12,709 nt of DNA. Source: JAFGRR01 sp964499235 (GTDB lineage: Bacteria > Planctomycetota > Phycisphaerae > UBA1845 > Fen-1342). Both the position numbers and the translations under genes were made by a program. Where the stretch lies: NCBI GenBank assembly GCA_964499235.1, contig CAZCKC010000108.1, forward strand, positions 1-12,709. The letters are read 5' to 3'. The notes under the pieces were generated by a model, which was not told the DNA's origin, made no database searches, and worked only from the letters and a program-made list of their open reading frames with translations. Position 1 is the stretch's first letter. The number at the start of each line of letters is the position of its first letter. Shown in pieces: positions 6,288 through 12,709 of the stretch.

Positions 6288-7874
6288 ATGACCAACCGCA
6301 CGACCCGACAAGCAACCCGGCGCACCCGTGCCCAGAGCCAACGCAAGGCCGCCGACTCCCCCCGCGCCCGTAAGTCCACCCTCCGCGCCCGCCAGCAGCG
6401 CCACCGCTCGGCCGCCCGGCGCGGCACCCTCTTCGACGACTACCAGCCGCTGGCCGACACCTACGACGAATATTTCGATCCCCGCAGTGAGCCCCGCCAC
6501 GGCCTCCGCACCGTCTTCAACCGCCTCAGCGCCGTCACCCGCCCCGAGTTCCGCGCCTCCCAGCGCCTGGCCGACGCCGCCTTCCGCCAGGGCGGCATCA
6601 CGTTCAGCGTCTATTCCGACCAGCGTGGCGTCGAAAAGATTTTCCCCTTCGACCTCACCCCCCGCATCGTCACCGCCGCCGACTGGCAGAAGATCGAGCG
6701 CGGCCTCGAGCAGCGCATCCGCGCCCTAAACCTCTTCCTCGCGGACATCTACGGCCCGCAGCGCATCCTGGCCGAAGGGCACATTCCCCCCGCGCTGATC
6801 GAACAGTGCACCGGCTACCAGCCGCTGGTCAAAGGCATCCGCCCGCGCCGCGGCGTCTACATTCACGTCGCCGGCATCGACCTGATCCGCGCCCCCGACG
6901 GCCGCTTCCTCGTTCTCGAGGACAACGTCCGCACGCCGAGCGGCGTCTCCTATGTGCTCGAGAACCGCAACATTCTCAAGCGCGTCTTCCCGCGGGCCTT
7001 CGCCGCCTCGAACGTCCAGTCCATCAGTCGCTACCCCGACGAGCTGCGCCACGCCCTGATCAAGACCGCGCCGCCGTGCCACGGCCGCCCGCAGCTCGCC
7101 GTCATGACCCCCGGGCCCTTCAACTCGGCCTACTTCGAGCACGGTTTCATCGCCCGCACGATGGGCGTCGAGCTCGTCCAGGGCACCGACCTCTTCGTCG
7201 ATGACGAGAAGGTCTACATGCGGACCACCGGCGGCCCGGTGCGCGTTCATTCGATCTACCGCCGGATCGACGACGCCTTTGTCGATCCGACCGTCTTCAA
7301 CCCCAACAGCCTGCTCGGCGTGCCAGGCCTGTTCCGCGCCTACGCGGCCGGCAACGTCACGCTCGCCAACGCCATCGGCAACGGCGTGGCCGACGACAAG
7401 GCCATCTACGCCTTCGTCCCCGCGATGATTCGCTTCTACCTCGACGAAAATCCGCTGCTCGATCAGGTCGACACCTTCGTCTGCGCCGACGCAGCCGACC
7501 GCCGCTACGTCCTCGGCCACCTCGACCAGCTCGTCGTCAAGCGCGTGGCCGGCGCCGGCGGCTACGACATGCTCATGGGCCCCAGCGCCACGAAGAAGCG
7601 CCGCCACGCCTTCGCCGAACGCATCCGAGCCAACCCGCGCGAGTTCATCGCCCAGCCGCTGATCGAGCTCTCCACCTGTCCGACCTGGGTCAAGGGCAAG
7701 ATGGTCCCGCGCCGCGTCGACCTCCGTCCCTACGTCGTCACCGCCGGCGAGCAGCCCTGGGTCCTCCCCGGCGGCCTCACCCGCGTCGCCCTGACCGAGG
7801 GCTCCTACGTCGTCAACTCGAGCCAGGGCGGCGGCTCCAAGGACACCTGGGTCCTCGCCGGACGCGCCCGATGA
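6288..7874 (+). CDS. Circularly permuted ATP-grasp protein (COG2308 type)
   Basis: A 528-residue predicted amide/peptide ligase of the circularly permuted ATP-grasp group. These use ATP to activate a carboxylate for bond formation with an amine; the substrates are unknown. The conserved domain starts at residue 48 (LFDDYQPLADTYDEY) and runs to the end. Diagnostic pieces are IFPFDLTPRIVTAADW, VYIHVAGIDLIR, FLVLEDNVRTPSGVSYVLENR (Glu211, Asp212 and Asn213, likely metal/ATP site), VHSIYRRIDD, VVKRVAGAGGYDM (Lys418, likely ATP contact) and LRPYVV near the C-terminus. Residues 1-46 form an odd basic arm with 14 Arg and 2 Lys but only one acidic residue. Three starts are possible: TTG 6213, ATG 6237 (AAAGG 11 bases upstream) and ATG 6288; none is decisive and 6288 is the conservative choice. 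The stop overlaps the alpha-E start (ATGA), so the two are translated together. Confidence 0.9.
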   Translation: MTNRTTRQATRRTRAQSQRKAADSPRARKSTLRARQQRHRSAARRGTLFDDYQPLADTYDEYFDPRSEPRHGLRTVFNRLSAVTRPEFRASQRLADAAFRQGGITFSVYSDQRGVEKIFPFDLTPRIVTAADWQKIERGLEQRIRALNLFLADIYGPQRILAEGHIPPALIEQCTGYQPLVKGIRPRRGVYIHVAGIDLIRAPDGRFLVLEDNVRTPSGVSYVLENRNILKRVFPRAFAASNVQSISRYPDELRHALIKTAPPCHGRPQLAVMTPGPFNSAYFEHGFIARTMGVELVQGTDLFVDDEKVYMRTTGGPVRVHSIYRRIDDAFVDPTVFNPNSLLGVPGLFRAYAAGNVTLANAIGNGVADDKAIYAFVPAMIRFYLDENPLLDQVDTFVCADAADRRYVLGHLDQLVVKRVAGAGGYDMLMGPSATKKRRHAFAERIRANPREFIAQPLIELSTCPTWVKGKMVPRRVDLRPYVVTAGEQPWVLPGGLTRVALTEGSYVVNSSQGGGSKDTWVLAGRAR

Positions 7875-8851
7875 TCGCCCGCGTCGCCGAGCACTGCTTC
7901 TGGCTCCACCGCCAGCTCGAACGCGTCGAGAACACCGCCCGCCTCCTCCAGGTCAACCGCAGCTTCGCCCTCGACGTCGCCCATACCGGCGTCGCGTGCT
8001 GGGCCCCATTGCTGATCGTCTGCGGCGAAGAGAAACGCTTCGCGGGCTTTTTCGGCCGCCGCCATGACAACGACGAGGAACTTGTCCAGGAATACCTCAC
8101 CTGGGACCAGCGCCACCCGATCTCGATCGTCAGCTCCCTCCGCCTTGCCCGCGAAGACGCCCGCATGATCCGCGAGGTCATCTCCGTCGCGATGTGGGAA
8201 TCCATCAACGGCTTCTGGCAGTGGCTCAGCAGCGGCGCCGGCCGCCGCGCCTACCGCCAGAACCGCGATGAGTTCTACCGCCGCGTCCGCGACTGGCCCC
8301 ACGCCTTCTACGGCCTCGCCCACAGCACCCTCGTCCACGGCGAGCCCTTCGACTTCATGCGCCTCGGCATGCTCCTCGAACGCGCCGGCCAGACCACCCG
8401 CATCCTCGACGTCAAGCACCACCTCGCCGGCCCCACGCGCGAGGCCGAGCCCGAGACCGCCCTCGAGCACGCCAGCTGGCTCGCGTTGCTCAACTCCTGC
8501 TCCGCCGCCGAGGCCTATTCCAAGCTTCGCCGCGAAGAGCCCACCGGCCGCGATGTCGCCGAGTTCCTCCTGCTCGAGGACTCCTTCCCGCGCTCGGTGA
8601 TCCATTGCATCGAGCGTGCCTGGAACTTTATCAGGCGGATTCGCGCCGCCCACGGCACCGAGACCGGGGCCAACTCCGCCCGCCGGATCAACGCTTTGCG
8701 CCGCCGCCTGCAAGCGACTACCATCGATGTCGTGCTCGAGGAGGGGCTGCACGGCCACCTGACCCGCCTGATTGACGAGCTCACCGAGATCTGCCAGGCC
8801 GTCGATCGCGAGTACTTCGCCGCCCCGCTTCAACCACCGGCGGCGGGCTGA
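7871..8851 (+). CDS. Alpha-E domain protein
   Basis: A 326-residue, largely helical protein of the alpha-E family (DUF403-type). The N-terminal signature is MIARVAEHCFWLHRQLERVE, matching the usual RVAEnlyWmgRyLERaE pattern. Helical segments with conserved Trp and Arg follow (SVAMWESINGFWQWL, then FYGLAHSTLVHGEPFDFMRLGMLLERAGQTTRIL), and the usual late segment FLLLEDSFPRSVIHCIERA is present. There is no signal peptide or membrane segment, so it is probably cytosolic. No enzymatic activity has been shown for the family as far as I know. Its constant partnership with the permuted ATP-grasp and transglutaminase genes suggests a role in the same pathway, perhaps in binding or modifying the ligase product. 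ATG 7871 overlaps the upstream stop (ATGA) and has no Shine-Dalgarno of its own, which fits translational coupling. Confidence 0.9.
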   Translation: MIARVAEHCFWLHRQLERVENTARLLQVNRSFALDVAHTGVACWAPLLIVCGEEKRFAGFFGRRHDNDEELVQEYLTWDQRHPISIVSSLRLAREDARMIREVISVAMWESINGFWQWLSSGAGRRAYRQNRDEFYRRVRDWPHAFYGLAHSTLVHGEPFDFMRLGMLLERAGQTTRILDVKHHLAGPTREAEPETALEHASWLALLNSCSAAEAYSKLRREEPTGRDVAEFLLLEDSFPRSVIHCIERAWNFIRRIRAAHGTETGANSARRINALRRRLQATTIDVVLEEGLHGHLTRLIDELTEICQAVDREYFAAPLQPPAAG

Positions 8852-8876
8852 GCGCGTGCCGCTAAAAGTGACGCGA

Positions 8877-8895
8877 CGCCGCGGGAAGCGCGGTG
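8877..8895 (+). other. Intercistronic hairpin between alpha-E and transglutaminase genes
   Basis: CGCCGCG (8877-8883) pairs with CGCGGTG (8889-8895) through seven pairs including one G-T, with loop GGAAG. It ends just before the GGGAG ribosome-binding site of the next gene and lacks a T-tract. In a shared message it could modulate transglutaminase translation or act as an RNA-processing site. That role is inferred. Confidence 0.35.
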
Positions 8896-8913
8896 CCGTG
8901 GGGAGAGTTGGGC

Positions 8914-9900
8914 ATGAGTGACGCACACCGTCGTCCAACACCGCAGGAAGCTGGCCTGCCGCAGGCCCAGTCCCTGGCCGGCCTACCGCAGCTGCCCGTG
9001 CCCGCCGATTCCACGGCCCAGTCCCGCATCCTGCGCGTCGAGCACGAAACGGTTTACCGCTACGACGCGCCGGTCCAGAACGGCGTTCACTCGCTGCGGC
9101 TCTATCCAACGCAGGACCATCGCCAATCCCTCGTCGACCTCGAGCTCGACATCCAGCCCGCCTGTGTCCGTGGCACCTACGAGGACGTCTTCGGCAACCA
9201 GGTCGTCCAGGCCAGCGTCACCGGACCCTTCACCGAATTCCGCGCGCACCTCAAGGCCGGCGTGAAGATCTTCTGGAAACCGCTGGCCGAGATCCCGCAC
9301 ACCCGCCCGATGATGCCTTTGGTCTGGATGCCGTGGCAACGCCAGATGATGCACGCCTACCTGTTGCCGCCCGAGCTGCCCGAGGTCCAGCTCCAAACGC
9401 TCAGCAACTACGCGATGAGCTTCGTCAACCGCCAAGCCAACGACCTGCTCGAAACGCTGCTCGACATCAACCGCACCATCTTCCACGAGTTCCAGTACGT
9501 CCCCGGCATCACCACCCTCGAGTCCACCCCCTTCGAGGTCCTCCAGTCCCGCCAGGGCGTCTGCCAGGACTTCGCCAACCTCTTCATCTGCCTCGCCCGC
9601 CTCCTCGGCATCCCCGCCCGCTACCGTGTCGGCTACATCTTTACGGGCACCGGCTACGCCAACCAGCTCCAGTCCGAAGCCTCTCACGCCTGGGCCGAGG
9701 TCTACCTCCCCGCCGTCGGCTGGCGCGGCTTCGACCCCACCAACGGCTGCGAGGCCGGCCTCGACCACATCCGCGTCGCCACCGGCCGCAACTACCGCGA
9801 CGCGACCCCGACCTCCGGCACCATCATCTCGAGCGGTGCCAACGAAACGCTCACCGTTCGCGTCAGCGTCTACATCGACAGCGAGCAGCCGGCCTCTTAA
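8914..9900 (+). CDS. Transglutaminase-like cysteine peptidase family protein
   Basis: A 328-residue protein with the bacterial transglutaminase N-terminal beta domain (about residues 39-115: ILRVEHETVYRYDAPV, then HSLRLYPTQDHRQS) followed by the papain-like transglutaminase core. The catalytic triad is complete: Cys217 in RQGVCQDFANLF, His258 in SEASHAWAEVY and Asp274 in WRGFDPTNG. Members may hydrolyse or transfer amide bonds. In this gene context a peptidase or transferase acting on the ATP-grasp product is predicted. Residues 1-37 are a Gln/Pro/Ala-rich, probably disordered lead. No signal peptide is seen, so cytosolic action is likely. ATG 8914 is chosen because GGGAG (8901-8905) sits eight bases upstream; a GTG at 8893 lies inside the preceding hairpin. 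It follows the alpha-E gene by 62 bases and completes the classic three-gene set. Confidence 0.92.
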   Translation: MSDAHRRPTPQEAGLPQAQSLAGLPQLPVPADSTAQSRILRVEHETVYRYDAPVQNGVHSLRLYPTQDHRQSLVDLELDIQPACVRGTYEDVFGNQVVQASVTGPFTEFRAHLKAGVKIFWKPLAEIPHTRPMMPLVWMPWQRQMMHAYLLPPELPEVQLQTLSNYAMSFVNRQANDLLETLLDINRTIFHEFQYVPGITTLESTPFEVLQSRQGVCQDFANLFICLARLLGIPARYRVGYIFTGTGYANQLQSEASHAWAEVYLPAVGWRGFDPTNGCEAGLDHIRVATGRNYRDATPTSGTIISSGANETLTVRVSVYIDSEQPAS

Positions 9901-9926
9901 TCGCGCCGCGCCGTCTGCCAGCGCGA
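9901..9926 (+). terminator. Possible hairpin after the transglutaminase gene
   Basis: Directly after the stop codon, TCGCGC (9901-9906) can pair with GCGCGA (9921-9926) across a 14-base loop. There is no T-tract. The 116-base gap to the next gene also holds a GCCC/GCCC/GCCC run near 9945-9955. If this ends the ATP-grasp unit it would be Rho-dependent or inefficient. Confidence 0.25.
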
Positions 9927-10016
9927 TGATCCCCCGAACGAACGCCCGCCCGCCCGTTGCCAGCCGCCGTCCGCACGCTACCCTGCGCATGGGCCCTACT
10001 CAAAGGAAACGCCGCC

Positions 10017-12005
10017 ATGCCGACGCCGTCCATGCTTCGTCTCGCGTCTCTCGCTTTGCTGGCCGTCACGCTGGCAAGTGCCGCCCACGCCGTCCGACTG
10101 CCCGCCGTGCTCGGCAACCACATGGTGCTCCAGCGCGAAGCCGCCGCGCCCCTCTGGGGCTGGGGCGACCCCGGCGAGCAGATCACCGTCACCCCCAGCT
10201 GGCGCGACGTCGCCACCAAAACCGTTGTCGGCGCCGACGGCCGCTGGCAGGTCCGCATCCCCACCCCCGCCGCCGGCGGTCCCTACAAGATCACCATCGC
10301 CGGCAATCACACCATCACCCTTCGCGACGTCATGATCGGCGAGGTCTGGGTCTGCTCCGGCCAGTCGAACATGGAGTGGTCGATCAACCACGGGATCCAG
10401 GACGGCGAGGTCGAGGCCGCCGCCGCCGACTTTCCCCGCATCCGCATCTTCGACGTCCCTCACACCACCGCCGTCGAGCCCGCCGTCGACGTCGACGCCC
10501 GCTGGCACCGCGTTACCCCCGAGACCGTCCGCAGCTTCAGCGCCGTCGGCTACTTCTTCGCCCGCCACCTCCACCGCGAGCTCGACGTGCCCATCGGCCT
10601 GGTCGGCGCCAACTGGGGCGGCACCCGCGCCGAAGCCTGGACCAGCGAGGAAGGCCTCCGTCGCCTCGGCGGCTACGACGACGCCCTCCAACCCGTCCTC
10701 GCCGAGCGCGCCGATCCCGGCCGTGCCGAGCGCGAGCAGCGGCAACAGTTCGCCGCCTGGTGGCAGACCATGCAGCAGCAGGAGGTCGGTACCCAGGCTG
10801 GCTGGCAGAACCCGCAGCTTGACCACACCGACTGGGACACCGTCGCCGTTCCCGGTATCTGGGAGCGCACCCCCATCGGCCGCTTCGACGGCGCCATGTG
10901 GTTCCGCAAGACGATCGCCCTCCCCGACGACTGGGCCGGCCAGGACCTCGTCCTCTCGCTTGGCACCATCGACGACTGCGACACCGCCTTCTTCAACGGC
11001 CAGCGCGTCGGCGGCGTCGAGCAGATCAACCAGCGCACGACGCCCCGCGCATACCCCGTCCCCGGCAAACTGGTGAAACCCGGTGAAAACCTGATCGCCG
11101 TCCGCGTCGTCGACGTCCTCTGGGGCGGCGGCTTCAACGGCCGGCCCGACGCGATGAAGCTCGCCCTCGCCGCCGATCCGGAACAAGCCCGGCCACTCGC
11201 CGGCTCGTGGCACTACCGCAAGGGCACGTCGCTCGGCGACCTGCCCCCGTGCCCGCGCTTCCCCGCCATCCATCAGAACACGCCCACGACGCTCTTCAAC
11301 GGCATGGTCGCGCCGCTCATGCCCTACGCCATCCGCGGCGTGATCTGGTACCAGGGTGAGTCCAACCGCACGCAGGCTCGCGCGTACCGCGACCTCTTCC
11401 CCGCCATGATCGAGGACTGGCGCCGCCACTGGGGCCAGGGCCTGATCCCGTTCTACTTCGTCCAGATCGCGCCGTATCGCTACGAAGGCGACACCGGCCA
11501 GGCCGCCGAACTCCGCGAAGCCCAGCTCATGACCCTCCGCGTGCCCCGCACCGGCATGGCCGTCACCATGGACATCGGCGACCCCGACGACATCCACCCC
11601 CGCGACAAGCAGACCGTCGGCCGCCGGCTCGCCCTGATCGCGCTCGCGCGCACCTACGGCCAGAACGTCTGCTATTCCGGCCCCCGCTATCGCCGCTACC
11701 AGCCCGTCGCCGACGAGATCCGCCTTTTCTTCGACCACGTGGCCGACGGCCTGGTCGCGAAAGGGGGGGGCCTCACCCACTTCGAAGTCGCCGGTATCGA
11801 TCGCATCTTCCACCCAGCCACCGCCGCGATCGACGGCAACACGATCGTCGTCTCCAGCCCGCAGGTCCCGCGCCCCGTGGCCGTTCGCTACGCCTGGGGC
11901 GCCGCCGACGAGCCGAACCTCTTCAACACCTGCGGCCTTCCCGCCAGCTCGTTTCGCACCAACGACTGGTCGCGGGACGGCGTCGTGTCTGAGCCGGGAG
12001 AATAG
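10017..12005 (+). CDS. Secreted sialate O-acetylesterase-type carbohydrate esterase
   Basis: A 662-residue exported enzyme of the SASA (sialate 9-O-acetylesterase-like) group of SGNH-type hydrolases, which remove acetyl groups from sugars. MLRLASLALLAVTLASAAHA is a clear Sec signal peptide, with cleavage expected after residue 26. Catalytic blocks are present: Ser117 in VCSGQSNMEW, Asn199-Gly202 in ANWGGTRAEAW, GVIWYQGESN at 441-450, and the Asp524-His527 pair in DPDDIHP. A beta-sandwich resembling a galactose-binding or glycoside-hydrolase-2 N-terminal domain is inserted at about 262-387 (DWDTVAVPGIWE, MWFRKTIALPDDW, FFNGQRVGG), as in many family members. ATG 10017 is chosen because AAGGA (10003-10007) lies nine bases upstream and the signal peptide follows. 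True sialate specificity is not established; plant or algal polysaccharide acetyl groups are equally possible. A run of eight G (11763-11770) keeps the frame here. Confidence 0.9.
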   Translation: MPTPSMLRLASLALLAVTLASAAHAVRLPAVLGNHMVLQREAAAPLWGWGDPGEQITVTPSWRDVATKTVVGADGRWQVRIPTPAAGGPYKITIAGNHTITLRDVMIGEVWVCSGQSNMEWSINHGIQDGEVEAAAADFPRIRIFDVPHTTAVEPAVDVDARWHRVTPETVRSFSAVGYFFARHLHRELDVPIGLVGANWGGTRAEAWTSEEGLRRLGGYDDALQPVLAERADPGRAEREQRQQFAAWWQTMQQQEVGTQAGWQNPQLDHTDWDTVAVPGIWERTPIGRFDGAMWFRKTIALPDDWAGQDLVLSLGTIDDCDTAFFNGQRVGGVEQINQRTTPRAYPVPGKLVKPGENLIAVRVVDVLWGGGFNGRPDAMKLALAADPEQARPLAGSWHYRKGTSLGDLPPCPRFPAIHQNTPTTLFNGMVAPLMPYAIRGVIWYQGESNRTQARAYRDLFPAMIEDWRRHWGQGLIPFYFVQIAPYRYEGDTGQAAELREAQLMTLRVPRTGMAVTMDIGDPDDIHPRDKQTVGRRLALIALARTYGQNVCYSGPRYRRYQPVADEIRLFFDHVADGLVAKGGGLTHFEVAGIDRIFHPATAAIDGNTIVVSSPQVPRPVAVRYAWGAADEPNLFNTCGLPASSFRTNDWSRDGVVSEPGE

Positions 12006-12144
12006 CGGTGGCGCAACGCCTGCGCGGACGGCTCTCCGATTGATCATCAGCTGCGTCGGCGGGGCCACCGATAGGGACAGCTAAGACCGTCCGCCCGCCG
12101 CGCACCGGTGGGGGAGTTGTTCGCCCCAGCAACGAGCGCCGCTG
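12006..12144. other. Intergenic spacer with short inverted repeats
   Basis: A small perfect hairpin, GCGCA (12011-12015) with TGCGC (12021-12025), lies just after the esterase stop. A longer-range pair, GCGGACGG (12024-12031) with CCGTCCGC (12087-12094), spans a 55-base loop. Neither has a T-tract. No convincing promoter for the sulfotransferase was seen, and GGGGAG (12111-12116) is too far from ATG 12145 to be its ribosome-binding site. Confidence 0.3.
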
Positions 12145-12709
12145 ATGAGCCAGTCGTTGGCGCCAGCCCGCCGCCCGTCCACCGCCTGTCAGACCGCCAA
12201 GGTGCGCCCCGACTTCCTGATGATTGGCGCCGCCAAATGCGGCACGACCACGCTGCATCAATACCTCGCGCGCCATCCGCAGCTCTTCCTCCCCGCCGAG
12301 AAAGAGCCCGAGTTCTTCGCCGACAAGTTCGACCGCGGCTGGGACTGGTACGCGAACCTCTTCGCCGCCGCCCGCCCCGGCCAGCGCCGCGGCGAGGCCT
12401 CCACCATCTACACGTGGTGGCAGCACTACCCCACCTGCGCCGCGCGCATCGGGCAATCCGCCCCGCACGCCCGCCTGATCTACCTGCTCCGCCACCCCGT
12501 CGACCGCCTCCACTCGCAGTACGCGGAGCAACTCAAGACCGCCCGCGCCCGCGGCCGCCACCGCCCGAGCCTCGCGACCTTCGAAACCTTCCTCGGCGAG
12601 CACGAACACCTCGTCCGTGCCAGCGAGTACATCCGCTACATCGACGAATACCGCCGCCACTTCCCGGCCGAAGCCCTGCTGGTCCTCCTCCTGGAAGACC
12701 TGCACCGCG
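12145..12709 (+). CDS. PAPS-dependent sulfotransferase, 5' part only
   Basis: The first 188 codons of a sulfotransferase that transfers sulfate from PAPS, probably to a carbohydrate; the gene runs off the window end. The PAPS 5'-phosphosulfate loop is seen at residues 24-36 (FLMIGAAKCGTTT, with Lys31). The 3'-phosphate-binding segment LIYLLRHPVDRLHSQY spans 111-126 with Arg116 and Ser124. KEPEFFADKF (53-62) and SEYIRYIDEYRRHFP further on match the heparan-sulfate / NDST-like type rather than the aryl type. The N-terminal 20 residues carry no signal or membrane segment, so it appears cytosolic. ATG 12145 is the only near start in frame and lacks a clear Shine-Dalgarno sequence. It lies 139 bases after the secreted esterase gene in the same direction. 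Acceptor unknown. Confidence 0.88.
   Translation, partial: MSQSLAPARRPSTACQTAKVRPDFLMIGAAKCGTTTLHQYLARHPQLFLPAEKEPEFFADKFDRGWDWYANLFAAARPGQRRGEASTIYTWWQHYPTCAARIGQSAPHARLIYLLRHPVDRLHSQYAEQLKTARARGRHRPSLATFETFLGEHEHLVRASEYIRYIDEYRRHFPAEALLVLLLEDLHR

Noticed and set aside
5034..6500. 488-codon open frame antisense to the URO-D-like gene
   Set aside because: Composition-driven shadow frame without recognisable motifs; it crosses the gap and the start of the ATP-grasp gene.
9626..10822. 398-codon frame overlapping the transglutaminase end and esterase start
   Set aside because: Arg/Pro/Ser low-complexity shadow in another frame of two well-supported genes.
11763..11770. Run of eight G inside the esterase gene as a programmed slippage site
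   Set aside because: The reading frame is intact on both sides and family motifs continue; a plain homopolymer in GC-rich DNA is the simpler view.
9996..12068. 690-codon open frame antisense to the sialate O-acetylesterase gene
   Set aside because: It mirrors a gene with strong C/G third-position bias, is extremely rich in Gly, Ala, Val and Asp, and shows no domain signature. The sense strand has a signal peptide, ribosome-binding site and catalytic motifs.
1..12709. CRISPR arrays, tRNA or rRNA genes, insertion sequences, attachment sites
   Set aside because: No spaced direct repeats, cloverleaf-like sequences, transposase genes or terminal inverted repeats were recognised by reading the window.

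Overview
The window is a GC-rich, densely packed stretch of bacterial chromosome. Codons end mostly in G or C. Several features together suggest a member of the Planctomycetota or a near relative: a PEP-CTERM sorting tail, a divergent uroporphyrinogen-decarboxylase-like protein, an SMP-30-type lipoprotein, a sialate-O-acetylesterase-type secreted esterase and a sulfotransferase. This is an inference from gene content; there is no rRNA or other marker gene to confirm it.

Layout, left to right. Positions 1-207 hold the 3' end of a PEP-CTERM surface or exported protein, with an apparent frameshift near position 50. It converges on pcm (protein-L-isoaspartate methyltransferase, minus strand). Pcm is divergent from a two-gene plus-strand unit: a flavodoxin-fold (FMN reductase-like) protein whose stop overlaps the start (TAATG) of an exported S15/CocE-type alpha/beta hydrolase. 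That hydrolase converges on a minus-strand SMP-30/gluconolactonase-like lipoprotein, which is divergent from a plus-strand uroporphyrinogen-decarboxylase-family protein. After a 210-base gap comes the most distinctive unit: a circularly permuted ATP-grasp protein, an alpha-E protein (ATGA overlap) and a transglutaminase-like protein. Then follow a secreted sialate-O-acetylesterase-type enzyme and a PAPS-dependent sulfotransferase cut off by the window end.

How the genes may work together. The ATP-grasp / alpha-E / transglutaminase trio is a recurrent bacterial gene set. Comparative genomics predicts that it makes and processes an amide- or peptide-linked product, but the natural product is, to my knowledge, unknown. 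It is the best candidate here for an undescribed system; in this copy the ATP-grasp protein may carry an unusually arginine-rich N-terminal extension next to an 8-base tandem repeat. The secreted esterase, the SMP-30 lipoprotein and the sulfotransferase point to handling of acetylated, sulfated or lactonised sugars, but nothing in the sequence ties them to one pathway. No RNA genes, CRISPR arrays, insertion sequences or att sites were seen. No stretch longer than 300 bases lacks a gene; the largest gap is 6078-6287.
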